Positions 1 through 5,798 of a DNA stretch of 7,406 bases are shown here, one piece after another. Each line of letters opens with the position of its first letter. The first letter of the stretch is position 1. This DNA is from Methanosarcinales archaeon. Its GTDB lineage: Archaea > Halobacteriota > Methanosarcinia > Methanosarcinales > Methanogasteraceae. The position numbers and the translations under genes are program-made. The notes beneath the pieces were generated by a model. That model worked only from the letters and a program-made list of their open reading frames with translations, made no database searches and was not told where the DNA came from. Where the stretch lies: assembly GCA_030666765.1 (NCBI GenBank), contig DAOUXE010000045.1, positions 1 through 7,406 of the forward strand, in the 5' to 3' direction.

Positions 1-1
1 A

Positions 2-115
2 AATGAGTACCGTATCCGGATCGGTAACTATCGGATACGGTATGATGTCCATGATCAAGAGCTTATCGTGATACTGCTTCACTGCAAGCATCGGAAGAGT
101 GTGTATCGGGGCTGA
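2..115 (+). CDS. RelE/ParE-family toxin, C-terminal fragment (5' end outside window)
   Basis: Frame 2 is open from the window edge to a TGA at 113-115, giving 37 residues. They match the C-terminal pattern of RelE/ParE-superfamily toxins: the strand segment RIGNYRIRYDV, then the hydrophobic strand ELIVILL, then H-x2-RKSVYR at the end. In this family the RIG-YR-YxV segment and the terminal HR-x-VYR motif belong to the mRNA-interferase fold, which cleaves mRNA at the ribosome (RelE) or in some members inhibits gyrase (ParE). The start, the N-terminal helices and the antitoxin gene that normally lies next to it are outside the window. The product is probably a small cytoplasmic type II toxin of about 85-95 residues. 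The family call rests on a short stretch, and RelE and ParE cannot be told apart here. Confidence 0.72.
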   Translation, partial: NEYRIRIGNYRIRYDVHDQELIVILLHCKHRKSVYRG

Positions 116-143
116 TTTATTGATGCTGGATTTATTGATGCTG
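114..143 (+). repeat. Two tandem copies of a 15-bp unit
   Basis: The unit GATTTATTGATGCTG occurs twice back to back (114-128 and 129-143) with no mismatch, starting inside the toxin stop codon. Two copies are too few to call a satellite. It may be a small replication-slippage duplication in non-coding DNA. Confidence 0.8.
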
Positions 144-439
144 TTATGTGGTAATCGCTCAAGTCCGGCACACCCGACCTCTGAAGCCCGCGGATTAATC
201 ACAACGCCCCAGACTTCGTCTAACGCTGTGTATGCAGATCCGCACCTATCGGCACCCACCCAACCGTACGACATCAAGCCCACGGATGCCCCGTGAGACC
301 GGCGTCACTCTCGCAAGAGTCAGTTAGCGCCATCACCCCCCACCACCTCCTGCCGCGATCCACCAGCAAACCACAGGACTCCCGCCCGCCCGCACCCCAC
401 AAACCAGCCCCGCCACCGCATCCGAACCCACGAATCGCC
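116..439. other. GC-rich non-coding stretch between toxin and broken transposase
   Basis: I see no convincing gene here. The open frames have no recognisable domain, and those over 290-440 give only Pro-rich (+ strand) or Gly/Trp-rich (- strand) low-complexity peptides that simply reflect base composition. From about 330 to 440 the + strand is very rich in C and poor in G. A small hairpin sits at 301-331: GGCG pairs with CGCC outside, and ACTCT (307-311) pairs with AGAGT (316-320) inside. Composition changes sharply to AT-rich at about 440-450, where the transposase remnant begins, so this is probably a recombination junction. No tRNA or rRNA signature was found. Confidence 0.55.
381..398 (-). 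other. Canonical G-quadruplex motif (G-rich strand is -)
   Basis: The + strand reads CCC-G-CCC-G-CCC-GCA-CCCC, so the - strand has four runs of at least three G separated by loops of 3, 1 and 1 bases. This meets the standard intramolecular G-quadruplex pattern (G3+, loops 1-7), and short loops favour stability. The motif lies about 45 bp from the breakpoint of the truncated transposase. Any function is unknown. Confidence 0.6.
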
Positions 440-1000
440 CCGCGATAACGGAACTTGTTGTCATGTATTTTGCCTTCTGTGACTTGCAATTTGGTGGCAA
501 CTGATGTCACTATCGAGAATTTAACGTTCAACTTTAGAGCTGCCTGGGACTTGCACGTACTCTTAAATATATTCTCGAGTGTTTTATTGAGCCGTATGAT
601 ACTCCCATCTACTGCAAAGCAGTCTTTGAATCGTAATAGAAATTTTCTATCGTTTAGATCGAGTAAATCGATATAATGCCCAAGCAACTTGTTATACATA
701 CCCCTGTAGAACATCCAGTTGGTGTTTGACAATTTCTTGCTAATCGCCATCCGACTAAGCCCTGTTATCGGCATTTCCAGATAAATAAGGTGAGATGTCG
801 CTGTTAAAAAGGATACCATGTTAGATAGACCTCCCAGCGGACCCGATTCCATCGCTGATAGTAACATTAGCCAGAAAAAAAGGAACAACAAGCAATTTTC
901 TTTCCCGTTCGTCTTCCACACCATATTTTCTCGCCAACTCTTTAATCTCATCTTCAGATAAGACCGTAGAGAATTTATCGAAGACTTCATCTACATCCAT
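440..1000 (-). pseudogene. IS4-type transposase, 5' half only, frameshifted
   Basis: The gene starts at the ATG at 1000-998, preceded on the - strand by the ribosome-binding site AGGAG with an 8-base spacer. The first codons (MDVDEVFDKF...) run to PFF in one frame and continue as WLMLLSAMESGPLGGL in another. Removing one base from the A7 run at 875-881 joins the frames as PFFW. The remainder carries an IS4-type DDE core start: FAVDGSIIRL, with the first catalytic Asp at codon 607-609, then AALKLNVKFSI and TEGKIHDNKF. Family resemblance ends near 440, after about 185 codons. IS4 enzymes usually have about 350-450 residues, so the second Asp and the catalytic Glu are missing. The element is dead. 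The AT-rich 1001-1100 stretch is probably its promoter end, but I could not define terminal inverted repeats. Confidence 0.8.
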
Positions 1001-1062
1001 TTTTTTGTCTCCTATTTCATGCGACAATAGTTATCACGTATTGCTAAATAGAAGATGTTGGG

Positions 1063-1073
1063 ATATATTAACT
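1063..1073 (-). promoter_or_regulatory. TATA-like box for the transposase remnant
   Basis: The - strand reads about TTAATATATC roughly 65 bases upstream of the transposase ATG at 1000. An archaeal TATA box places transcription start about 25 bases downstream, near 1040, leaving a leader of about 40 bases that contains the AGGAG ribosome-binding site. This rests on sequence likeness only. Confidence 0.3.
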
Positions 1074-1087
1074 TTATCCCTTTGGAA

Positions 1088-1097
1088 AACTATATGC
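1088..1097 (+). promoter_or_regulatory. Candidate TATA box for porCDA
   Basis: A purine-rich stretch (GGAAAAC, possible BRE) is followed by TATATGC, giving an expected start near 1115-1120 and a leader of about 95 bases. A rival is the AT-rich box AAACTTAT at 1179-1186. That one lies about 30 bases before the porC ATG and would give an almost leaderless mRNA, which fits the lack of a clear Shine-Dalgarno sequence in front of porC. I cannot choose between them. Confidence 0.25.
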
Positions 1098-1212
1098 TAA
1101 ATTAAGTTTACGAAAATGATCTGAAAACTTATGAGTTAGAACCCGGTCACCCAGTAATGCAACACATAGACCAACGATAAACTTATGCACCACCACAAAC
1201 ACGTAACAAGTC

Positions 1213-1755
1213 ATGAAGGAAATCCGAATTCACGGTCGCGGCGGGCAAGGCTCGGTCACTGCTGCCGAACTGCTTGCGATAGCGGCTTTCGAGGACGGTA
1301 TGCACAGTCAGGCATTCCCGTCATTCGGCGTGGAGCGGAGGGGCGCGCCTGTGATGGCATTCGTCCGCCTCTCCGATAAAACGATCAGACTACGCAGTCA
1401 GGTCTACGAGCCTGACTATGTGATCGTGCAGGACGCAACGCTCATTGAAGCGGTCGATGTCGCTGGTGGACTCAAGGCAGACGGCACGATCATCATCAAT
1501 ACCGAGCACAACCCGGATAACCTCCCTCTCGAGACAAAAGCCGCGGTCAAGACGATCGATGCAACACGGATAGCGATTGATATTATCGGAAGACCGATCA
1601 TGAATACAGTGATGCTTGGTGCATTTGCAGGCGCAAGCGGAGAAGTCACCGCGGAGTCGATTAAGAATGCGGTACGTGACAGATTTCCGGGAAAGGTCGG
1701 AGAGAAGAATGCAGACGCTGTACAGAGCGCGTACGACAGGGTGGTGGGATCATGA
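1213..1755 (+). CDS. porC: Pyruvate:ferredoxin oxidoreductase (pyruvate synthase), gamma subunit
   Basis: The 180-residue product matches the gamma subunit of 2-oxoacid:ferredoxin oxidoreductases in length and motifs. These are the N-terminal [20 protein letters not shown], the [15 protein letters not shown] segment, and the C-terminal [10 protein letters not shown]. The gamma domain takes part in coenzyme A binding and assembly of the enzyme that interconverts pyruvate + CoA + oxidised ferredoxin with acetyl-CoA + CO2 + reduced ferredoxin in the cytoplasm. In autotrophic archaea it usually works in the pyruvate-forming direction. No strong ribosome-binding site precedes the ATG. The start is supported because homologues begin a few residues before the GRGGQG motif. 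It is the first gene of the operon and overlaps porD by 4 bases (ATGA). Confidence 0.93.
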   Translation: MKEIRIHGRGGQGSVTAAELLAIAAFEDGMHSQAFPSFGVERRGAPVMAFVRLSDKTIRLRSQVYEPDYVIVQDATLIEAVDVAGGLKADGTIIINTEHNPDNLPLETKAAVKTIDATRIAIDIIGRPIMNTVMLGAFAGASGEVTAESIKNAVRDRFPGKVGEKNADAVQSAYDRVVGS

Positions 1756-2012
1756 TTCCACACGCACCGATCGGGGCGCCTGCATCCAGTCTTGCGAACA
1801 AGACCGGTAGCTGGCGGGTTTTCATACCGGCATTCGATGCGGAACTCTGCAACGGATGCGGCACCTGCGAGACGTTCTGTCCTGAAGGTGTGGTACACAA
1901 GAGAGCCGATTCGGAGACTTTCATCGCCGATTACGATTACTGTAAGGGCTGCGGAATATGCGCTTACGAATGTCCGAAAGATGCCATAGAGATGATTCTG
2001 GAGGAGAAATGA
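1752..2012 (+). CDS. porD: Pyruvate:ferredoxin oxidoreductase, delta (2[4Fe-4S] ferredoxin-like) subunit
   Basis: The 86-residue protein has two complete ferredoxin cluster motifs, [12 protein letters not shown] (Cys 33, 36, 39, 43) and [12 protein letters not shown] (Cys 64, 67, 70, 74). This is the bacterial-type 2[4Fe-4S] ferredoxin fold used by the delta subunit to pass electrons from the TPP site to external ferredoxin. The N-terminal [23 protein letters not shown] segment, with a Trp-Arg before the clusters, is typical of PorD and separates it from free ferredoxins. The start overlaps the porC stop as ATGA, and the G-rich GGTGGTGGG just upstream may serve as a ribosome-binding site. Both points suggest translational coupling. 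No cluster residue is missing. Confidence 0.94.
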   Translation: MIPHAPIGAPASSLANKTGSWRVFIPAFDAELCNGCGTCETFCPEGVVHKRADSETFIADYDYCKGCGICAYECPKDAIEMILEEK

Positions 2013-3214
2013 GTGGAAAACTGAAGAGTGGAAGGCAGGTCGTCGAGGGCTCGTATGCGGTGGCTCATGCGGTTGCGATGTGCAGACCCGATGTAATATC
2101 TGCGTACCCCATTACGCCGCAGACTCATATCGTAGAAGACCTATCGCAGTTCGTTGCCGATGGTGCAATCGATTCCAAATACATCAACGTCGAGAGCGAG
2201 TTCTCAGCGCTTTCAGCACTTGTCGGCGCGAGTGCAGCAGGCGCACGGGCATACTCGGCAACCACGTCACAGGGACTTGCGCTGATGCACGAGGTAGTCT
2301 TCAATATGGCTGGCATGAGGCTTCCGGTTGTGATGACGATCGTGAACCGGTCGATGTCGGCGCCGATCAACATCTGGAACGACCATCAGGACAGTATGGC
2401 AGAGCGGGATTCCGGATGGATCCAGTTGTATGTCGAGGATGTGCAGGAACTCGTGGATACGACCGTGCAGGCGTACCTGATTGCAGAGGACCCTGAGGTC
2501 TCGCTTCCGGTTATGGTCTGCATGGACGGGTTCATACTCTCGCACGTATTCGAACCCGTGGACCTCCTCGACCAGGAATCTGTGGATGAGTTTCTCCCAC
2601 TCTTTGAGCCGGTGAGCGTTCTTGATCCTGACAATCCAAAATCGTTTGGCATGTTCGTGGACCCTGAGTACTACATGGATTTCAGGTATCTTGTCGAGCA
2701 GGCGATGGACCGGTCGAGATCGAAGATACGGGACGCGGCAAAGAGTTTTAAACCGACTTTTGGCCGATATTACGGAGACCTGATCGATACATATCAGACC
2801 GACGACGCAGAGATTATCCTCGTGGCGATGGGGTCATTGGTCGGGACGCTTCGTGATGTGGTCGATGACCTGCGCAGCAAGGGCACCTCTGTCGGACTCT
2901 TGAAGATCCGTGCATTCAGGCCGTTTCCTGCTAGTGAAATCGCTGAGGCAACCTCCGGCGCAAAGGTTGTCTGCGTGCTTGACAAGAATGTCTCGCTTGG
3001 CACAGGCGAGGGCGCGGTATGCACCGAGATCAAGGCATCCCTCTACAACAGTGGAGTCAGCGTTCCTGTGATGGGATTTGTGATCGGGCTTGGCGGGCGT
3101 GATATCCCTGTCGACACGGTTCAACGAATCGTTAGCAAAGCAGAAGAAGTCATCAAGCATGGGGTCAAGGTCAAGAGCGAGTTTGTGGATCTGAAGCACT
3201 CGCTTATCTCGTAG
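2009..3214 (+). CDS. porA: Pyruvate:ferredoxin oxidoreductase, alpha subunit
   Basis: The chosen ATG at 2009 overlaps the porD stop (ATGA), has GGAGG at 2000-2004 just upstream, and gives 401 residues, the usual PorA length. The frame stays open back to an ATG at 1958, but the extra 17 residues lie inside porD and look nothing like PorA. Family marks are GSYAVAHAV near the N-terminus, the YPITPQT motif at residues 33-39, NVESEFSALSALVGASAAGARA, the ATTSQGLALMHEV segment, and NIWNDHQDSMAERDSGWIQ. The C-terminal half holds the transketolase-C-like domain, with GSLVGTLRDVVDDLR and IRAFRPFPASEI. The alpha subunit pairs with the TPP-binding beta subunit at the active site. That subunit (PorB) is normally encoded next but is absent here. 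Confidence 0.94.
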   Translation: MSGKLKSGRQVVEGSYAVAHAVAMCRPDVISAYPITPQTHIVEDLSQFVADGAIDSKYINVESEFSALSALVGASAAGARAYSATTSQGLALMHEVVFNMAGMRLPVVMTIVNRSMSAPINIWNDHQDSMAERDSGWIQLYVEDVQELVDTTVQAYLIAEDPEVSLPVMVCMDGFILSHVFEPVDLLDQESVDEFLPLFEPVSVLDPDNPKSFGMFVDPEYYMDFRYLVEQAMDRSRSKIRDAAKSFKPTFGRYYGDLIDTYQTDDAEIILVAMGSLVGTLRDVVDDLRSKGTSVGLLKIRAFRPFPASEIAEATSGAKVVCVLDKNVSLGTGEGAVCTEIKASLYNSGVSVPVMGFVIGLGGRDIPVDTVQRIVSKAEEVIKHGVKVKSEFVDLKHSLIS

Positions 3215-3257
3215 GAACCTGAACTGTAGCGTTACTCGATTGCTCAATACTATGGGG

Positions 3258-3265
3258 TTAATATC
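3258..3265 (+). promoter_or_regulatory. Possible TATA-like box upstream of the stem-loop element
   Basis: TTAATATC lies about 30 bases before the left arm of the inverted repeat, the right distance for a TATA box driving a transcript that starts at about 3288-3292. This is weak and rests on position only. Confidence 0.2.
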
Positions 3266-3292
3266 ATGGCACCGAAAGGCGTTGATCAAAGC

Positions 3293-3379
3293 AGGAGATT
3301 TAACCGCAGAATGTGGGAGATTTGTCGTTGGTAGCGCGCAGAGAGTAGATGCTCTGCTAGCTCCACGGTTAAATCTCCT
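3293..3379 (+). ncRNA. Candidate structured RNA: 14-bp stem enclosing an inner hairpin
   Basis: AGGAGATTTAACCG (3293-3306) is the exact reverse complement of CGGTTAAATCTCCT (3366-3379). The 59-base interior holds a second hairpin, GCAGAG (3338-3343) with CTCTGC (3352-3357) and an 8-base loop, extended by AGC/GCT across a small internal loop. The element lies in non-coding DNA, so codon constraint does not explain the pairing. It matches no tRNA, C/D-box or H/ACA consensus that I can recognise. No U-run follows, so it is not a simple terminator. It could be a small RNA, a 3' UTR element of the por mRNA, or a MITE-like remnant (no target duplication seen). The strand is assumed from the neighbouring genes. 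Confidence 0.4.
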
Positions 3380-3470
3380 ATTTAGTCTCAGCAATTCCTG
3401 GATCGGTCCAAAATTCCAATTGAAACTCTGTCAACCCTCTGGTAACTTTACAACTCCTGTGCACAGATGT

Positions 3471-3480
3471 ATTTTTATAT
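3471..3480 (+). promoter_or_regulatory. TATA box of the KaiC-like/GTPase/roadblock operon
   Basis: ATTTTTATAT matches the archaeal TATA consensus well and is the best such box in the gap. Transcription would start near 3503, about 25 bases before the ATG at 3529, leaving a short leader. Confidence 0.5.
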
Positions 3481-3528
3481 GAAAACATACGATTAATTGA
3501 ACACGTTAAGAATTGGGTGCAGTTTAAT

Positions 3529-4221
3529 ATGACATACAAGCTCGGGATTTCCAGACTGGACGAATTGATCGGGGATATAAAGAGCGGTACAAATATCATG
3601 ATGATCGGACCCCCTATCAGCAGGAAGGATGATATCACAAATATCATCGCACATCAGGGGTTGCTCGATGCCAATGCTGTCGTGATCGTTTCAACGCGCG
3701 AACCAGGAAACAATGTTCTCGAGTGGTTCGAACGCTACGATTCGGACGTCCCTGTTGACCGTATTGGGATTGTGGACTGTGTCACGCGTACTCTTGGATT
3801 TGGAGCATCCGATACCGATAACATCAAGATGGCGTCAAGTCCGGTCGATCTTACAGGCATCGGCGTCAAGATCAGCCAGTTCCTTGAGCACTTCTGGATG
3901 GAGATGCAACTGAGGGAGACAAGGTTGTGCATCAATTCGCTCTCAACGATCCTGATGTACTCCAACCTCCAGACCGTGTTTCGGTTCCTGCATGTCTTCA
4001 CAGGTCGCATGAAGGCAGCAAATGCACTTGGCATATATGTAATCGAAGAGGGGATGCATGACGAGAAGACCATCGTGACACTGAAACAGTTGTTCGATGG
4101 CATGATCGAGATCAGAGGGAGCGAGGAGGGCTATCAGATACGGGCTGTTGGATTTACTCCAAAACCAACTCCGTGGTTTGACTATGAGGTCGATGGCACG
4201 AATATCGTGCTGCGGGGTTAG
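3529..4221 (+). CDS. KaiC/RecA-superfamily protein with degenerate Walker motifs
   Basis: The 230-residue protein has the layout of archaeal single-domain KaiC-like ATPases: YKLGISRLDELIGDIKSGTNIMMIG at the start, a SSPVDLTGIG segment at 103-112, and the SLSTI motif after the Walker B strand. The nucleotide-binding motifs are decayed. Walker A reads GPPISRKD (27-34) instead of GPPxSGKT/S, and the Walker B acid is Asn136 (LCINSLSTI). It keeps Lys33 but has probably lost ATP hydrolysis, so a binding or regulatory role is more likely. No signal peptide or membrane segment is seen. I chose the ATG at 3529, with GGGTG upstream; a GTG at 3517 would add four residues. It is the first gene of the operon, 5 bases before the next, with which it shares a paralogous domain. 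Its true function is unknown. Confidence 0.8.
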   Translation: MTYKLGISRLDELIGDIKSGTNIMMIGPPISRKDDITNIIAHQGLLDANAVVIVSTREPGNNVLEWFERYDSDVPVDRIGIVDCVTRTLGFGASDTDNIKMASSPVDLTGIGVKISQFLEHFWMEMQLRETRLCINSLSTILMYSNLQTVFRFLHVFTGRMKAANALGIYVIEEGMHDEKTIVTLKQLFDGMIEIRGSEEGYQIRAVGFTPKPTPWFDYEVDGTNIVLRG

Positions 4222-4226
4222 CATAG

Positions 4227-5396
4227 ATGATAGCGACCGGAATACCGAAACTGGACGATTACCTACATGGCGGAGTTCCTATAGGGGAAACACTTGTATA
4301 TTATGCGCACCCCGGAGTTGAAGGTGCCGTATTCGGGATGCAAAGCCTGTTCCATGCTCTATCAACCGGAATAAGTGGTGTTTATGTCGCATCGAGTACC
4401 GAGCCGCGCAGGATCAGGGAACAGTTGGGCGAGTTCGGATGGGATGTTGATGCATACGGGGATCGATTCGCCATCATCGACGCGTTCTCCGGATTGATCG
4501 GAGCGGATTCGCATGAACGATATGTCGTGGCCGACCCCGGAGATGTCAGAAGTCTGACACAGTGTATCCATAATGCGATGGAGGATCTGCGTGAACCTGG
4601 CGTTCTCGTATTCGAATCGCTCTCAACGATCATGGACTTGTGCGGGGAGTCGGAAACACTTGATGCCATTGAAGAGTGGAACCAGTATGCAATGCTCTAC
4701 GACCATGTTATGATCTACAATTTCACGGCATGGCCATATTCCGATGACACGTTACTATCTATAAAAGAGAACATTTGCGATTCTACTGTTTCTGTAGGCG
4801 GGATTGTGGGTGACGTTATTTTTGGGCAGTATTTTGGAGTGCTGAAGGCGAACTGGACCGATGTGGTCCGGAAGTATATATTATTCAAAGTTTTAAAGCC
4901 TGGTGGCGTACGTGCGTATATCCCAAAGATACTAGTCACAGGACCGTTTGACGCGGGCAAATCCACGTTTGTACATGCACTCTCGACAAGAGCAGTATCT
5001 GTGGATCGTTTTGGCACAACCATCGCACTCGACCACGGACATGTGGATCACAAAGGATTTGCTGCCGACATCTTCGGAACTCCGGGTCAGGAGCGGTTCG
5101 ATCCGATCATAAAACTGCTCAGCGGAGAGGCAATGGGGGTGTTCCTTGTTCTGGACTCGACCAGATCCGAGGACTTCGCACGCGGCAAGCAGATGCTCGA
5201 GATCACCAGGTCGTTTGGGCTGCCGGTTGTGATCGTCGCAAACAAGCAGGACTGTGATGGCGCGCTCACTCCGGAAAATATCAGGGACAAGCTCGATATG
5301 CCGGAGAATATTTTGATCATGCCCGCGGTTGCAACCACTGGCGAAGGTGTCTTCGAGGCGTTTGAGACATTGATCGATATGGTTACGGGGGTGTGA
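4227..5396 (+). CDS. Fusion of degenerate KaiC-like domain and MglA/COG2229-type small GTPase
   Basis: The protein has 389 residues. Residues 1-220 form a KaiC/RecA-like domain (TGIPKLDDYLHGGVPIGET) whose Walker A is replaced by AHPGVEGA (27-34), with no Lys, and whose Walker B acid is Glu130 (VLVFESLSTI). Residues 232-389 form a small Ras-like GTPase with all motifs present: G1 GPFDAGKST (239-247), G2 Thr near 264-265, G3 DIFGTPGQERF (281-291), G4 NKQD (339-342), and a G5-like segment near 366-374. The FGTPGQERF motif is typical of COG2229/MglA-like GTPases, which are commonly paired with roadblock proteins. The roadblock gene lies 28 bp downstream. The start has only a weak ribosome-binding site and lies 5 bases after the previous stop, suggesting coupled translation. 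The GTPase looks active and the KaiC-like part does not; the cellular role is not known. Confidence 0.87.
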   Translation: MIATGIPKLDDYLHGGVPIGETLVYYAHPGVEGAVFGMQSLFHALSTGISGVYVASSTEPRRIREQLGEFGWDVDAYGDRFAIIDAFSGLIGADSHERYVVADPGDVRSLTQCIHNAMEDLREPGVLVFESLSTIMDLCGESETLDAIEEWNQYAMLYDHVMIYNFTAWPYSDDTLLSIKENICDSTVSVGGIVGDVIFGQYFGVLKANWTDVVRKYILFKVLKPGGVRAYIPKILVTGPFDAGKSTFVHALSTRAVSVDRFGTTIALDHGHVDHKGFAADIFGTPGQERFDPIIKLLSGEAMGVFLVLDSTRSEDFARGKQMLEITRSFGLPVVIVANKQDCDGALTPENIRDKLDMPENILIMPAVATTGEGVFEAFETLIDMVTGV

Positions 5397-5424
5397 TAAA
5401 ATTCCGGCATCATCGACATCAGAG

Positions 5425-5772
5425 ATGCTTGGGAAAGTACTCGCCGATCTCGGGAAGATTGGCGATGTCGAGGCAAGCGCTGTGGCAACGAGGGATGGTC
5501 TTCTCATGAACGCAGATATGCACAACATGGGGGATCCGGAGATGTTTGTTGCGATGTCAGCAACGATGCTCGGTGCGGCAGAGACCGCGACAACCGAACT
5601 TAACAAAGGCATCCCAAACCGCGTGATCGTGGAATCCGACAACGGGAAGTTGATATGCATGGGCTCAGGTCCAAAAGCGCTCCTTGTGGTGATGACGGCA
5701 CCGGAAGCGGGACTTGGTCTGGTTCTTGTTGAGATGGTGAAAGCCACAGAGAAGATCGGGAAACTGATATGA
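5425..5772 (+). CDS. Roadblock/LC7-domain protein (MglB-like)
   Basis: The 115 residues form one roadblock/LC7 domain: an N-terminal helix (LGKVLADLGKI), the strand motif GDVEASAVATRDGLLMNADM, a central helix rich in Met, Ala and Thr (MFVAMSATMLGAAETAT), then NRVIVESDNGKLICMG and the final strand-helix KALLVVMTAPEAGLGLVLVEM. Roadblock proteins are dimers that bind small GTPases, acting as GAPs, GEFs or scaffolds. Bacterial MglB is the GAP of MglA. The adjacent GTPase is the obvious partner. No alternative ATG, GTG or TTG lies upstream in frame before the previous gene, and the ribosome-binding site is weak. The protein is cytosolic, with no signal or membrane segment. Confidence 0.9.
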   Translation: MLGKVLADLGKIGDVEASAVATRDGLLMNADMHNMGDPEMFVAMSATMLGAAETATTELNKGIPNRVIVESDNGKLICMGSGPKALLVVMTAPEAGLGLVLVEMVKATEKIGKLI

Positions 5773-5798
5773 ACAGGGGAGTGAAACCACTACCATGA
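5769..5798 (+). other. Nine-codon mini-ORF bridging the roadblock and CRM genes
   Basis: ATG at 5769 overlaps the roadblock stop (TGA 5770-5772) and reads MNRGVKPLP. It stops at TGA 5796-5798, which overlaps the CRM start (ATG 5795-5797). The reading VKPLP echoes the MKPLI start of the CRM protein, because GTGAAACCACTACC (5781-5794) is a partial tandem copy of 5795-5808. The purine-rich GGGGAG (5776-5781) lies inside it. It may carry ribosomes from one gene to the next, or may be only the scar of a small duplication. Confidence 0.3.

Larger units (their letters stand above)
1001..1212. other. AT-rich divergent spacer between transposase remnant and porC
   Basis: No gene is visible. The left part should contain the surviving end of the insertion element, and the right part the promoter of the por operon. 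The 9-mer AAACTTATG occurs at 1125-1133 and 1179-1187, and its core TAAACTT recurs inverted within 1103-1110. These could be promoter or operator elements, but they are short and AT-rich, so chance is possible. Confidence 0.5.
3215..3528. other. Intergenic region after porA, with no porB
   Basis: I see no coding potential. The only longer open frame starts at 3240, has no recognisable domain and runs straight through the inverted repeat and the TATA box. There is no trace of the PorB N-terminal CxxC region or its TPP motif. The region holds the stem-loop element at 3293-3379, a weaker hairpin around 3392-3422, and the promoter of the next operon at 3471-3480. Confidence 0.7.

Noticed and set aside
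8..42. 11-bp perfect stem (TACCGTATCCG / CGGATACGGTA) with a 13-base loop, looking like an operator or terminator
   Set aside because: It lies inside the toxin reading frame and encodes the repeated YRIR residues on both sides of the IGN turn, so coding explains it.
99..296. 65-codon open frame on the + strand
   Set aside because: It overlaps the end of the toxin fragment and the tandem repeat, has no ribosome-binding site, and its product resembles no family.
274..440. Gly/Trp-rich extension of the transposase frame
   Set aside because: It is low complexity set by G-rich DNA and lies beyond the point where transposase similarity ends; read as flanking sequence.
293..448. Pro-rich 51-codon frame starting at a GTG on the + strand
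   Set aside because: It is made only of C-rich low-complexity codons, with no ribosome-binding site or domain, and crosses the transposase junction.
1958..2008. Longer start for porA
   Set aside because: The extra 17 residues overlap porD and are unlike PorA. The ATG at 2009 has a strong ribosome-binding site and an ATGA overlap.
3293..3379. Stem-loop as a rho-independent-type terminator of the por operon
   Set aside because: The loop is 59 bases long and no T-run follows the right arm; archaeal terminators depend mainly on U-rich tracts.
3240..3482. 80-codon open frame after porA
   Set aside because: It runs through the inverted repeat and the TATA box, starts with TTG, and has no recognisable domain or PorB motif.
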